In this document: positions 10,153 through 19,445 of the stretch, one piece after another
Position numbering within the stretch: the stretch's first letter is position 1
Layout of the letters: every line of letters starts with the position of its first letter
Source of the DNA: Streptomyces avidinii
GTDB taxonomy: Bacteria; Actinomycetota; Actinomycetes; Streptomycetales; Streptomycetaceae
NCBI RefSeq assembly: GCF_014650695.1
Contig: NZ_BMVL01000007.1
Location: 350,810 to 414,809, forward strand
DNA length: 64,000 bases
Direction: 5' to 3'
The notes under the pieces: model-generated
What the model was told of the DNA's origin: nothing
Databases searched by the model: none
What the model saw: only the letters and a program-made list of their open reading frames with translations
Position numbers and translations under genes: made by a program

Positions 10153-12156
10153 ATGATCATCCGTACCGACTTCCCGTACGGCACCACCCACGAGGATGTC
10201 CGGATCCCGCTCCCCGACGGCGTGGAGCTCTACGCGCGGATCTGGCGCCCGGTGACGGACGAGCCGGTTCCGGCCCTGCTGGAGTACCTCCCGTACCGGC
10301 TCACCGACTGGACCGCGCCCCGCGACTGGCAGCGCCATCCCTGGTACGCGGGGCACGGCTACGCCTCGGTACGGGTGGACGTGCGCGGACACGGCTGCAG
10401 CGGCGGCCGGCCCGGCGACGAGTACGACGCCCGCGAGCTGGCCGACGGGGTCGCGGTGGTGGAGTGGCTGGCGGCGCAGCCGTGGTGCACGGGGTCGGTG
10501 GGGATGTTCGGGATCTCCTGGGGCGGGTTCAATTCGCTCCAGATCGCCGCCCTGGCCCCCGAGCCGCTGAAGGCGGTCGTCACCGTCTGCTCCACGGACG
10601 ACCGGTTCGACAACGACGTCCACTACATGGGCGGCTCGGTGCTCGCCGTGGACATGCACGCCTGGGCGGCGACCATGCTGGCCTTCGCCTCCCGGCCGCC
10701 GGACCCGCAGTTCGTCGGCGACGACTGGCGCCGGCAGTGGCTGGACCGGCTGGAGGCGGTGGAACCCCTCGTGCACACCTGGCTCTCGCACCAGACGCGC
10801 GACGACTACTGGCGCCACGGCAGCGTCTGCGAGGACTACACGGCGATCGGCGCGGCCGTGCTCGCGGTCGGCGGCTGGCACGACCCGTACCGGGACACGG
10901 TGCTGCGGCTGGTCGAGCACCTGCCGCCGGCCCGCGTACGGGGCCTGATCGGGCCCTGGTCGCACCAGTACCCGGACCGCGGGCTGCCGCCCGGACCCGC
11001 CATCGGCTTCCTCCAGGAGACCCTGCGCTGGTGGGACCACTGGCTGAAGGGCGCGGACAACGGAGTGATGGAGGAGCCGCTGCTGCGCACCTGGATCAGC
11101 GACTCGCACCCGCCGGCGACGGTGTACGAGGAGCTCCCCGGCCGCTGGGTCGGCGAGAAGGCCTGGCCCTCGGCATCGGTCATCCCCGTCCCGTACGTGT
11201 TCCAGGGCGCGCCGGTGGACGTCGCCTCCCCGCAGCACACCGGGCTGGACGCGGGCCGGTTCTTCCCCTTCGGCAATGACGCCGACCTGCCGCCGGACCA
11301 ACGGGAGGAGGACGCGAAGTCGGCCTGCTTCGAGTTCCCGGTGGGGCGCGAGGAGCCGGTGGAGATCCTGGGACGGCCGTCGGTCACCCTGCGGCTGCGG
11401 CTCGACGTGCCGTACGGGCAGGTCGTGGCGCGGCTGTGCGACGTCGCCCCGGACGGCTCCTCGACGCTGGTCACGCGGGGCGCGCTGAACCTGTCCGCCC
11501 GCCGGGGCCGCGACCGGGCGCTGCCCTGGCCGGTGGGCTCGTACGAGGACGTCACCTTCGAGCTGAACGGCATCGGGCACGCCTTCGCCCCGGGGCACCG
11601 GATCCGCCTCGCCGTGTCCTCCGCGTACTGGCCGTGGATCTGGCCGCGGGCCGGCTCCGAGGCCGGCTGGACCCTGGACCCCTCGGGCAGCGCGCTGACC
11701 CTCCCCGTGCGCGCCGCGTCGGCGGCGGACGGCGGGATCGTCTTCGAGGCCCCGGAGCAGTCGGAGCCGCTGGGCGTGGCCTTCCCGGAGACGCTGGACG
11801 AGCCGCGCCCGGAACGGCTCGTCGTACGGGACGTGGCGCGCGGGACGTGGCGGTTGGAGGTGGACCCGCGGTACGGCGGCACGCGGGTGTACCCGGACGG
11901 CCTGGAGTACGCCGAGGACGCGGAGGAGGTGTACGAGATCCAGGACGCGGACGCGCTGTCGGCGCGCACGCTCTCGCGGTGGCGGATCCGGCTCCACCGG
12001 CCGGAACTGGGCTGGGACGCGCGGGTGGAAACCCGCTCGGAGATCCGCTCGGACGAGGGCGGTTTCCTGACGTCGAACGAGGTGGTGTGCCGGGACGGGG
12101 ACGAGGTGGTCTTCCACCGCACGTGGGAACGCCGGCTTCCGCGGGCCGCGGGCTAG
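10153..12156 (+). CDS. CocE/NonD family alpha/beta hydrolase
   Basis: A 667-aa hydrolase of the X-Pro dipeptidyl-peptidase/cocaine esterase class, splitting esters or acyl-amides. The alpha/beta domain starts at about residue 15 (VRIPLPDGVELYARIWRP), has the nucleophile Ser122 in GISWGG, an Asp in the GGWHDPYRD region and the His in GPWSHQYPD. A C-terminal jelly-roll domain (about 390-560) is marked by SACFEFPVGREEPVEILG and typical beta-strand text. No signal peptide is visible, so it is probably cytoplasmic. The ATG start fits homologues, though the upstream GAGG is weak. It lies directly after the dead transporter gene; a former link in peptide uptake and degradation is possible. Confidence 0.9.
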   Translation: MIIRTDFPYGTTHEDVRIPLPDGVELYARIWRPVTDEPVPALLEYLPYRLTDWTAPRDWQRHPWYAGHGYASVRVDVRGHGCSGGRPGDEYDARELADGVAVVEWLAAQPWCTGSVGMFGISWGGFNSLQIAALAPEPLKAVVTVCSTDDRFDNDVHYMGGSVLAVDMHAWAATMLAFASRPPDPQFVGDDWRRQWLDRLEAVEPLVHTWLSHQTRDDYWRHGSVCEDYTAIGAAVLAVGGWHDPYRDTVLRLVEHLPPARVRGLIGPWSHQYPDRGLPPGPAIGFLQETLRWWDHWLKGADNGVMEEPLLRTWISDSHPPATVYEELPGRWVGEKAWPSASVIPVPYVFQGAPVDVASPQHTGLDAGRFFPFGNDADLPPDQREEDAKSACFEFPVGREEPVEILGRPSVTLRLRLDVPYGQVVARLCDVAPDGSSTLVTRGALNLSARRGRDRALPWPVGSYEDVTFELNGIGHAFAPGHRIRLAVSSAYWPWIWPRAGSEAGWTLDPSGSALTLPVRAASAADGGIVFEAPEQSEPLGVAFPETLDEPRPERLVVRDVARGTWRLEVDPRYGGTRVYPDGLEYAEDAEEVYEIQDADALSARTLSRWRIRLHRPELGWDARVETRSEIRSDEGGFLTSNEVVCRDGDEVVFHRTWERRLPRAAG

Positions 12157-12240
12157 GCCTGCCGGGGCGGGGCGGCTCTCGGGGGCTCCGCGCCCGCGCC
12201 CCCACGCGCCCGCGCCCCGAACGCCGGCGAGGCTGAACTG

Positions 12241-13059
12241 TCAGCCGAACAACCGCTCCAGCACCACCGCGATGCCGTCCGCCTCGTTCGAGAGGGTGAT
12301 CTCGTCGGCGACAGCCATCAGCTCGTGGTGGGAGTTGGCCATCGCCACCCCATGGGCGGCCCACGCGAACATCGGGATGTCGTTGGGCATGTCGCCGAAG
12401 GCGATCGTCCCGGCCGGGGACGCGCCCAGGATCGCCGCCGCCCGCGCGAGCCCGCTGGCCTTGTCGATGCCCGGCGGCTGGAGTTCCACCGTGTGCTCGC
12501 CCGCCATCGTGACGTTCACCAGGTGGCCGACCACCGAGCGCGCCACCCGCGTCAGTTCGTCGTCGTCCAGTTCCGGGTGCTGGAGCAGCACCTTGTTGAT
12601 CGGCGCCGACCACAGGTCGCACCGTCGCTGGACGCTGACCGTCGGAAGGTGGGGGTGCCACATCCGGTAGCCCGGCCCTATCAGCATCTCCGCGTCCACC
12701 CCCTCCTGGTTGACCGCCGCGTAGACCTCGCCGATCTCCGCCTCGATCTTGCCGAGGGCCACCTCGGCCAGCTCGCGGTCCATGGACACGGAGTGCAGCA
12801 GGCGCCCGCGCGCCGCGTCGTACACCTGCGCGCCCTGCCCGCACACCGCGAGCCCCGTATGGCCGAGCCCGTCCAGGACGTGTCGGACCTGGGGGACGGG
12901 GCGTCCGGTGACGATGATGTGCTGGGCGCCGGCCGAGCGCGCCATCGCGAGTGCCGCGTGGGAACGGGCAGAAACGGTGTCCCCGGCTTGCAGCAGAGTC
13001 CCGTCCAGGTCAGTGGCGATCAAGGCATAGGGAAGGGCCGGAGGCGGGGCGGAAGTCAC
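12241..13059 (-). CDS. HAD-superfamily (Cof-type) phosphatase
   Basis: A cytoplasmic phosphatase of HAD subclass IIB. Motif I is DLDGTLL near residue 17, motif II ends in IVTGR, and motif IV is GDMPNDIPMFAWA near 220, with ANSHHELMAVADEITLSNEADGIAVVLE at the end written here as its parts: the NEADG loop is typical of Cof proteins. Nucleophile and acid/base are the two Asp of DLD. GTG at 13059 gives a protein beginning MTSAPPPALPYALIATDLDG... in shortened form MTSAPPP; TTG at 13089 with AGGAC upstream would add ten residues. Substrates of such enzymes are sugar phosphates or flavin precursors; none can be named here. Confidence 0.87.
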   Translation of the reverse strand: MTSAPPPALPYALIATDLDGTLLQAGDTVSARSHAALAMARSAGAQHIIVTGRPVPQVRHVLDGLGHTGLAVCGQGAQVYDAARGRLLHSVSMDRELAEVALGKIEAEIGEVYAAVNQEGVDAEMLIGPGYRMWHPHLPTVSVQRRCDLWSAPINKVLLQHPELDDDELTRVARSVVGHLVNVTMAGEHTVELQPPGIDKASGLARAAAILGASPAGTIAFGDMPNDIPMFAWAAHGVAMANSHHELMAVADEITLSNEADGIAVVLERLFG

Positions 13060-13337
13060 GGCGCCAAGGATACGGACCCCTTTGGACAAGTCCTACAAAT
13101 AATGCCCGAATCCGGCCTCCCGCACGCCCCATCCGTCACTTTGATGCGCTCCTGCGTCGAGCAGGGCAGGGACAGGGCAGGGAAGTACACAACCCCGACC
13201 GTAGAGCCCTCACTCGGCCGCACGCACCAAAAGATCAGATATGACCGGAACTGTGGATACCTGACCACGAGCGTCGTCCCGGGGTGTGTTTCATCTCCGC
13301 CCGGGTACCCGCGCTTTCCTGCGGGATCCTGAGTAGC

Positions 13338-13365
13338 GTGTCCCGCACCGTGTCTACCGGGACAC
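13338..13365. promoter_or_regulatory. inverted repeat upstream of fumarylacetoacetase gene
   Basis: GTGTCCCG and CGGGACAC, eight-base perfect arms 12 bp apart, lie 33 bp before the fumarylacetoacetase start. The 240 bp further up to 13090 show no gene and no clear promoter. The repeat could be an operator for substrate control or a leader hairpin. Confidence 0.5.
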
Positions 13366-13398
13366 CCCCGGACCGCGTCGAAAGCGAGGCAGTACCCC

Positions 13399-14622
13399 AT
13401 GCCCCAGCAGAGCCCCCTCGATGTCCCCGAGGGCGACCCGTTCGGGCCGCACAACCTCCCCTACGGCGTCTTCTCGACCGCCGCGGACGACCGGCGGCGG
13501 GTCGGCGTACGCATCGGCGGATTCGTCCTCGACGCGGGGGCGGCCGCGGCCGCGCTCGGCTCTCCGTTCGCGGACCTGCTCGGCCGGTCCTCGCTCAACC
13601 CGCTGCTCGCTGCCGGCCACACCGCCTGGCGCGACGTGCGCCGCGCGCTGACCGCGTGGGTCACCGACCCCGGCCACCGCCCCACCGTCGAGCCCCACCT
13701 GGTGCCGCTCGACGAGGTCACCCTGCACCTGCCGTACGAGGTCGCCGACTACGTCGACTTCTACGCGAGCGAGCACCACGCCACCAACGTGGGGAAGATG
13801 TTCCGCCCGGACGGCGATGCGCTCACCCTCAACTGGAAGCACCTGCCGATCGGTTACCACGGCCGCTCCGGCACGATCGTGGTCTCCGGCACCGACGTCG
13901 TGCGCCCCAGCGGCCAGCGCAAGGCGCCCACCGACCCGGCGCCGGTCTTCGGCCCGTCGGTGAAGCTCGACATCGAGGCCGAGGTGGGCTTCGTCGTCGG
14001 CACCCCCTCCGAGCTGGGCCGGCCGGTGGCGCTGGGCGACTTCGAGGAGCACGTCTTCGGGCTGTTCCTCCTCAACGACTGGTCGGCGCGAGACATCCAG
14101 GCCTGGGAGTACGTGCCGCTCGGCCCCTTCCTCGGCAAGTCCTTCGCCACCTCCGTCTCCGCCTGGGTCACCCCGCTGGAGGCCCTGGACGCGGCCCGGG
14201 TCACCCCGCCCGCCCGGGACTTCCCGCTCCAGCCCTACCTGGACGACACGGACCTGGACCGCCCCGGCGGCTTCGACCTGCGCATCAGCGTCTCCATCAA
14301 CGGGCAGGAGGTGGCGCAGCCGCCCTTCGCCACCATGTACTGGACGGCCGCCCAGCAGCTCGCCCACATGACCGTCAACGGCGCCTCCCTGCGCACCGGC
14401 GACGTCTTCGGTTCCGGCACCGTCAGCGGTCCCGAGGTCGGCCAGCGCGGCTCGCTGCTGGAACTCACCTGGAACGGCCGCGACGCCATCGAGCTCACCG
14501 ACGGCAAGCGCACCTTCCTGGAGGACGGGGACACCGTCAGCCTCACCGCCTGGGCCCCCGGCCCGGACGGCACCCGCGTCGGCCTCGGCGAGGTCGTCGG
14601 CCGCATCGCGGGTTCGCGCTAG
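13399..14622 (+). CDS. fahA: fumarylacetoacetase
   Basis: Last step of tyrosine/homogentisate breakdown: hydrolyses 4-fumarylacetoacetate to fumarate and acetoacetate. The 407-aa sequence has the family landmarks: an N-terminal SH3-like domain beginning NLPYGVFSTAADDRRRVGVR, DFYASEHHATNVGKMFRP near 120-137 with the catalytic His and metal-binding Asp, LNWKHLPIGYHGRSGTI near 145-160, EVGFVVG with metal-binding Glu, and NDWSARDIQAWEYVPLGPF near 231-249. The ATG is preceded by GCGAGG. Other tyrosine-pathway genes are not adjacent. A perfect hairpin follows the stop, so it is a single-gene unit. Confidence 0.96.
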   Translation: MPQQSPLDVPEGDPFGPHNLPYGVFSTAADDRRRVGVRIGGFVLDAGAAAAALGSPFADLLGRSSLNPLLAAGHTAWRDVRRALTAWVTDPGHRPTVEPHLVPLDEVTLHLPYEVADYVDFYASEHHATNVGKMFRPDGDALTLNWKHLPIGYHGRSGTIVVSGTDVVRPSGQRKAPTDPAPVFGPSVKLDIEAEVGFVVGTPSELGRPVALGDFEEHVFGLFLLNDWSARDIQAWEYVPLGPFLGKSFATSVSAWVTPLEALDAARVTPPARDFPLQPYLDDTDLDRPGGFDLRISVSINGQEVAQPPFATMYWTAAQQLAHMTVNGASLRTGDVFGSGTVSGPEVGQRGSLLELTWNGRDAIELTDGKRTFLEDGDTVSLTAWAPGPDGTRVGLGEVVGRIAGSR

Positions 14623-14640
14623 GCCCGCGGCGTACGCCGG

Positions 14641-14674
14641 GACGGCGGTGGCGGCCCCGGCCGCCACCGCCGTC
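14641..14674 (+). terminator. hairpin terminator after fahA
   Basis: GACGGCGGTGGCGG and its exact complement form a 14-bp stem around CCCCGG, starting 18 bp after the fahA stop. No T-run. Confidence 0.75.
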
Positions 14675-14790
14675 CGCGTGCGGCCCCCGTTCGGAGGCGC
14701 GCCGCGTGCGCCCGGCGGCCGGGGCCGGGATGGTGGGCGGATGGAAGCGGGAACCCGTACCCCGTACCCCCACCGCCAGGAGCTGCCGCC

Positions 14791-15396
14791 ATGTCCGTAC
14801 GCACTCTGAAGACCTTTCTGACCTGCGCGGCCGCCGTGTCGCTCGGCCTGGCCGCCGTGGCCCCGGCGCACGGGGTCGAGGGGCCGGCTCCCGATCCGCG
14901 CGACGCGAAGGCCATGCGGGACATGGCGACGGCGATCGCGGTGACGGCCAAGTACGCGGACGAGCGGGAGGCCCTCAAGGACGGGTACGTCCCCCACGGC
15001 GAGGAATGCATGACCAACCCGTTCGGGGTGGGCGCCATGGGCTACCACTACGTGAAGCAGGCCAACTGGGGTTCCAAGGACCCCGCCAGGCCGACCGCGC
15101 TCCTCTACAGCAAGGAGAAGGACCGCAACGGCCGTCGCAAGCTCCAGACCGTGGAGTGGATGTCCACCGACCGGGACCAGGACCTGAAGACCGCCGACGA
15201 CCGTCCGAGCATGTTCGGGCTGCCCTTCGACGGGCCGATGCCGGGCCACTGGGCGGGCATGCCCAAGCACTACGACCTGCACATGTGGGCGTACAAGGAG
15301 AACCCGGCCGGCCGCTTCCACAACTGGAACCCGGCGCTGACCTGTCCGAAGAAGGCGCCCACACCGGCGAACCCCGCGCACGGGCACGGCCGCTAG
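14791..15396 (+). CDS. secreted protein of unknown function
   Basis: I do not recognise the family. The 201-aa protein begins with a signal peptide (MSVRTLKTFLTCAAAVSLGL, then AAVAPAHG). The mature part has PHGEECMTNPFGVGAMGYHY near 70-90, ALLYSKEKDRNGRRKLQTVEW near 103-123 in part, and PMPGHWAGMPKHYDLHMWAY near 150-170, ending in a His/Lys-rich tail; two Cys remain (ECMTN and LTCPKK) and could pair. The His- and Trp-rich centre is reminiscent of small extracellular metal-binding or heme-related proteins, but that is a guess. CAGGAG at good spacing supports the ATG. Standing alone between fahA and the Uma2 gene. Confidence 0.8.
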   Translation: MSVRTLKTFLTCAAAVSLGLAAVAPAHGVEGPAPDPRDAKAMRDMATAIAVTAKYADEREALKDGYVPHGEECMTNPFGVGAMGYHYVKQANWGSKDPARPTALLYSKEKDRNGRRKLQTVEWMSTDRDQDLKTADDRPSMFGLPFDGPMPGHWAGMPKHYDLHMWAYKENPAGRFHNWNPALTCPKKAPTPANPAHGHGR

Positions 15397-15517
15397 TCCG
15401 CACCTGCGCAGTCAAGTGCCATGTGCATATGACTCACGCATAAGGACGGCTTCTCCGGGAATCGCGGGCGATACGCTGGTCGGACTCGCGAGACTCCGTG
15501 GCATGGGAGCACTACCG

Positions 15518-16132
15518 ATGAGCGTCGATCCCGAGACCCCCGAGCAGGAGCCCGCCCCGCGCTGGCCCGTCCCGCCCTCGGGCGGGTGGACGGCCGACGA
15601 CCTTGACCGGCTTCCCAACCTGCCTCCGCACACGGAGCTGATCGACGGGAGCCTGATTTTCGTGAGTCCGCAAACCCGTTTCCACATGCGAGCCCTGCGA
15701 TTCTTCGAATGGCAACTCGAATCACTGGTTCCGGACGGACTCGAAGTGATGCGAGAGTTCACGATCGACATCGACCGGCTGAACCGGCCCGAGCCGGACG
15801 TCCTGGTCGTCGATGAGGAACTGGCCCGGGGCCCCGAGCAACAGACACGGATCCCCGCCGCGTCCGTCCGGCTGGCCATCGAGGTCGTCTCCCCCGATTC
15901 GATCGGCCGGGACCGCGAGACCAAGCCGGCCAAATACGCCCGGGCAGGAATCCCCCACTACTGGCGGGTCGAGAACAAGAACGACCGGGCAGTCGTCTAT
16001 GTGTTCGAACTCGAACCGGCCACGCGTGTCTACGTCGCCACGGGCATCTTCCACGACCGGCTGAAGGTCGCGGTTCCGTTCCCCATCGACCTGGACCTCA
16101 CCACCATCAAACCGAAGGGGCTACCGGAGTAG
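15518..16132 (+). CDS. Uma2-family putative nuclease
   Basis: A 204-aa member of the Uma2 (DUF820) family, a PD-(D/E)xK nuclease fold expanded in Streptomyces and cyanobacteria with no settled role. The fold is visible as LPPHTELIDGSLIFVSP near 35-51, PEPDVLVVDEE near 90-100 (catalytic Asp), LAIEVVSPDSIG near 125-136 (catalytic Glu) and ETKPAKYARAGIPHYWRVE near 140-158 (catalytic Lys). ATG at 15518 is preferred over upstream in-frame ATGs because GGGAG lies eight bases before it. Codon use is slightly less GC-rich than that of the neighbours. A bidirectional terminator separates it from nuoN. Confidence 0.88.
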   Translation: MSVDPETPEQEPAPRWPVPPSGGWTADDLDRLPNLPPHTELIDGSLIFVSPQTRFHMRALRFFEWQLESLVPDGLEVMREFTIDIDRLNRPEPDVLVVDEELARGPEQQTRIPAASVRLAIEVVSPDSIGRDRETKPAKYARAGIPHYWRVENKNDRAVVYVFELEPATRVYVATGIFHDRLKVAVPFPIDLDLTTIKPKGLPE

Positions 16133-16144
16133 ACCCGCGCACGA

Positions 16145-16183
16145 CCAAGGGCCCGGTTCCCCCGAAGGGGACCGGGCCCTTGG
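16145..16183. terminator. bidirectional terminator between Uma2 gene and nuoN
   Basis: CCAAGGGCCCGGT followed by CCCC pairs with GGGGACCGGGCCCTTGG: a 17-bp stem with one bulged T and a short loop, placed 12 bp after the plus-strand stop and 16 bp after the nuoN stop on the other strand. Confidence 0.88.
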
Positions 16184-16199
16184 CCATTGCGCGGACCGG

Positions 16200-17855
16200 T
16201 CAGCGGACGAAGGTGCTCGCCTGCCCCGCCAGCTCCAGGAAGTACTGCGGGGCGACGCCCAGGGCCAGGGTGACGGCGACGCCCACCGCGATGGTGGTCA
16301 TCGTCAACGGCGAGGGAACGGCAACCGTCGGGCCGTCGGCCTTCGGCTCGCTGAAGAACATCAGGACGATCACCCGGATGTAGAAGAACGCGGCGATCGC
16401 GGAGGAGAGGACACCGATCACGACCAGCACCCCGGCGCCGCTCTCCGCCGCCGCCTTGAACACGGCGAACTTGCCGGTGAAGCCCGAGGTCAGCGGGATA
16501 CCCGCGAAGGCCAGCAGGAACACCGCGAAGACGGCTGCCGTCAGCGGCGAACGCCGCCCGAGCCCCGCCCACTTGGACAGGTGCGTGGCCTCGCCGCCCG
16601 CATCGCGCACCAGCGTGACCACGGCGAAGGCGCCGATCGTCACGAACGAGTACGCGCCCAGGTAGAAGAGGACGGACTGGACGCCCTCCGCCGAAGTCGC
16701 GATCACACCGGCCAGGATGAAGCCCGCGTGCGCGATCGAGGAGTAGGCCAGCAGCCGCTTGACGTCCGTCTGGGTCACGGCGATCACCGCACCGGCGAGC
16801 ATCGTGACGATGGCCACCGCCCACATCACCGGACGCCAGTCCCACCGCAGCCCCGGCAGGACCACATAGAGCAGCCGCAGAAGGGCGCCGAACGCGGCCA
16901 CCTTCGTCGCCGCCGCCATGAATCCGGTGATCGGGGTCGGGGCGCCCTGGTAGACGTCCGGGGTCCACATGTGGAAGGGGACCGCACCCACCTTGAAGAG
17001 CAGGCCCGTCATGATCAGTGCACCGCCGATCAGCAGCAGCGCGTCGTTGCCCATGGTGGAGGCCAGCGCCGGGTCGATGTTCGCGACCGTGCCGTCGACC
17101 ACGTCGGCGATCACCGCGTACGAGACCGAGCCCGCGTACCCGTAGAGCAGTGCGATGCCGAAGAGGAGGAAGGCGGAGGAGAAGGCACCCAGCAGGAAGT
17201 ACTTCACCGCGGCCTCCTGCGACATCAGCCGCTGGCGGCGGGCGAGGGCGCAGAGCAGGTAGAGCGGGAGGGAGAACACCTCAAGGGCGATGAACAGCGT
17301 CAGCAGGTCGTTGGCCGCCGGGAAGATCAGCATGCCGGCGATCGCGAACAGGGCCAGCGGGAAGACCTCGGTGGTGGTGAAGCCGGCCTTGACGGCGGCC
17401 TTCTCGCTGTCGCTGCCCGGTACGGACGCCGCCTGGGCGGCGAAGGAGTCCACGCGCTTGCCGTGCGCCGCCGGGTCCAGCCGGCGCTCGGCGAAGGTGA
17501 AGACCGCGACGACCGAGGCCAGCAGGATGGTGCCCTGGAGGAACAGCGCCGGACCGTCGACGGCGATGGCGCCCATCGCGGCGATGTGGGCCTTGCCGGA
17601 GGCGTACCCGCCGGCCGCGAGGCCGACGACCGCGGCGAAGGCCGAGGCCAGCGCGGCGACGGTGAGGAACACCTGTACGTAGTAGCGGGACTTGCGGGGC
17701 ACGAAGGCCTCGACCAGGATCCCGAGCACCGCCGCGCCCACCACGATCAGCGTGGGCGCGAGCTGTGCGTATTCGATGGTCGGTGCCGGGATCCGGTCGG
17801 CCGGTGCCTCGGCCGCCAGTGTCCACAGGCTGTGGGCGGAAGTCAGTGTGCTCAC
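16200..17855 (-). CDS. nuoN: NADH-quinone oxidoreductase subunit N
   Basis: Antiporter-like membrane subunit of respiratory complex I, part of the proton-pumping arm. The 551-aa protein has about fourteen membrane helices; the discontinuous helix region KVGAVPFHMWTPDVYQGAPT near 290-309 and QTDVKRLLAYSSIAHAGFIL near 353-372 are the conserved proton-channel elements with key Lys and Glu. An unusually polar insertion after the second or third helix (RRLDPAAHGKRVDSFAAQA and following, about 120-160) is a feature of actinobacterial NuoN. GTG start overlaps the nuoM stop by four bases. Last gene of the operon, ending at a strong terminator. Confidence 0.97.
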   Translation of the reverse strand: MSTLTSAHSLWTLAAEAPADRIPAPTIEYAQLAPTLIVVGAAVLGILVEAFVPRKSRYYVQVFLTVAALASAFAAVVGLAAGGYASGKAHIAAMGAIAVDGPALFLQGTILLASVVAVFTFAERRLDPAAHGKRVDSFAAQAASVPGSDSEKAAVKAGFTTTEVFPLALFAIAGMLIFPAANDLLTLFIALEVFSLPLYLLCALARRQRLMSQEAAVKYFLLGAFSSAFLLFGIALLYGYAGSVSYAVIADVVDGTVANIDPALASTMGNDALLLIGGALIMTGLLFKVGAVPFHMWTPDVYQGAPTPITGFMAAATKVAAFGALLRLLYVVLPGLRWDWRPVMWAVAIVTMLAGAVIAVTQTDVKRLLAYSSIAHAGFILAGVIATSAEGVQSVLFYLGAYSFVTIGAFAVVTLVRDAGGEATHLSKWAGLGRRSPLTAAVFAVFLLAFAGIPLTSGFTGKFAVFKAAAESGAGVLVVIGVLSSAIAAFFYIRVIVLMFFSEPKADGPTVAVPSPLTMTTIAVGVAVTLALGVAPQYFLELAGQASTFVR

Positions 17856-19444
17856 TTCGCCGCCTCCCCGTTCTTGGCTTCGACGTCGACCTCGGGCTTC
17901 GGGTCCGTCTGCTTCACGTCCGACATGGTGTGCTCCACCGCCGGGTTGACGATGTCGGTGAGCACCTTCGGGTAGACGCCCAGCCCGATCAGCAGGGCGA
18001 TCAGCGGGGCGACCACCAGGACCTCCCGCAGGCGCAGGTCCGGCATGCTGCGGACCTCCTCCTTCACGGGGCCCGTCATGGTGCGCTGGTAGAGCACCAG
18101 CGTGTACAGCGCGGCCAGCACGATGCCGGTGGTGGCGATGATCCCGACGACCGGGTACCGGGCGAACGTGCCGACCAGCACCAGGAATTCACTGACGAAG
18201 GGCGCGAGGCCCGGCAGCGAGAGGGTGGCGAGGCCGCCGATCAGGAAGGTGCCGGCAAGGACCGGGGCCACCTTCTGGACGCCGCCGTAGTCGGCGATGA
18301 GCCGCGAGCCGCGCCGCGAGATCAGGAAGCCGGCCACCAGCATCAGCGCCGCCGTCGACAGGCCGTGGTTGACCATGTAGAGGGTGGCACCGGACTGCCC
18401 CTGGGAGGTCATCGCGAAGATGCCCAGGATGATGAAGCCGAAGTGCGAGATCGAGGCGTAGGCCACCAGCCGCTTGATGTCCCGCTGCCCGACGGCGACC
18501 AGCGCCCCGTAGACGATGCTGATCAGGGCCAGGACGAGGATCACCGGCGTGGCCCACTTGCTGGCGTCGGGGAAGAGCCCGAGGCAGAAGCGGAGCATCG
18601 CGAAGGTGCCGACCTTGTCGACGACCGCGGTGATCAGTACGGCGACCGGGGCGGTGGACTCGCCCATCGCGTTCGGCAGCCAGGTGTGCAGCGGCCACAG
18701 CGGGGCCTTCACCGCGAAGGCGAAGAAGAAGCCGAGGAACAGCAGCCGCTCGGTGTTGGTCGACATGTCGAGCGTGCCCGCGGCGCGGGCGGCGATGATC
18801 TCCTGGAGCGAGAAGTTCCCGGCGACCACGTAGAGGCCGATGACGGCCGCCAGCATGATCAGGCCGCCGACCAGGTTGTAGAGGAGGAACTTGACCGCCG
18901 CGTAGGAGCGCTGCGTGGCCGCGTTCTCCTCGGAACCGCCGTGTGCCCGGTCCCCGAAGCCGCCGATGAGGAAGTACATCGGGATGAGCATGGCTTCGAA
19001 GAAGATGTAGAAGAGGAAGACGTCGGTGGCCTCGAAGGAGATGATCACCATCGCCTCGACCAGCAGGATCAGGGCGAAGAACCCCTGGGTCGGCCGCCAC
19101 CGGGTGGACTTGGTCTCCAGGGGGTCGGCGTCGTGCCAGCCGGCCGCGATCACGAAGGGGATCAACAGCGCGGTGAGCCCGATGAGCACCACCCCGATCC
19201 CGTCCACGCCCAGCTCGTAGCGGACACCGAAGTCGGCGATCCACGGCCTGGATTCGGTGAGCTGGTAGCGGTCGCCGCTCGGGTCGAAGCGGATCGCGAC
19301 GAGCACGGCCAGGGCCAGGGTCGCCAGCGAGAAGAGCAGCGCGAGCCACTTGGCCGCGGTCCTGCGGGCGGCCGGGACGGCCGCTGTCAGGATCGCGCCG
19401 ACCGCGGGGACCGCGGCCGTCACCGTCAGAAGCGGGAAGTTCAT
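17852..19444 (-). CDS. nuoM: NADH-quinone oxidoreductase subunit M
   Basis: Second antiporter-like subunit of the membrane arm of complex I, 530 aa with about fourteen helices. Conserved elements visible: YELGVDGIGVVLIGLTALLI near 75-95, the helix-5 Glu region VLLVEAMVIISFEATDVFLF in shortened form EAMVI, LWPLHTWLPNAMGESTAPVA near 225-244 and QRDIKRLVAYASISHFGFI near 305-323. A charged C-terminal tail (DVKQTDPKPEVDVEAKNGEA) is longer than in E. coli. Starts one base after the nuoL stop and overlaps nuoN by four bases, so the three antiporter genes are translated as a block. Confidence 0.97.
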   Translation of the reverse strand: MNFPLLTVTAAVPAVGAILTAAVPAARRTAAKWLALLFSLATLALAVLVAIRFDPSGDRYQLTESRPWIADFGVRYELGVDGIGVVLIGLTALLIPFVIAAGWHDADPLETKSTRWRPTQGFFALILLVEAMVIISFEATDVFLFYIFFEAMLIPMYFLIGGFGDRAHGGSEENAATQRSYAAVKFLLYNLVGGLIMLAAVIGLYVVAGNFSLQEIIAARAAGTLDMSTNTERLLFLGFFFAFAVKAPLWPLHTWLPNAMGESTAPVAVLITAVVDKVGTFAMLRFCLGLFPDASKWATPVILVLALISIVYGALVAVGQRDIKRLVAYASISHFGFIILGIFAMTSQGQSGATLYMVNHGLSTAALMLVAGFLISRRGSRLIADYGGVQKVAPVLAGTFLIGGLATLSLPGLAPFVSEFLVLVGTFARYPVVGIIATTGIVLAALYTLVLYQRTMTGPVKEEVRSMPDLRLREVLVVAPLIALLIGLGVYPKVLTDIVNPAVEHTMSDVKQTDPKPEVDVEAKNGEAAK

Positions 19445-19445
19445 T

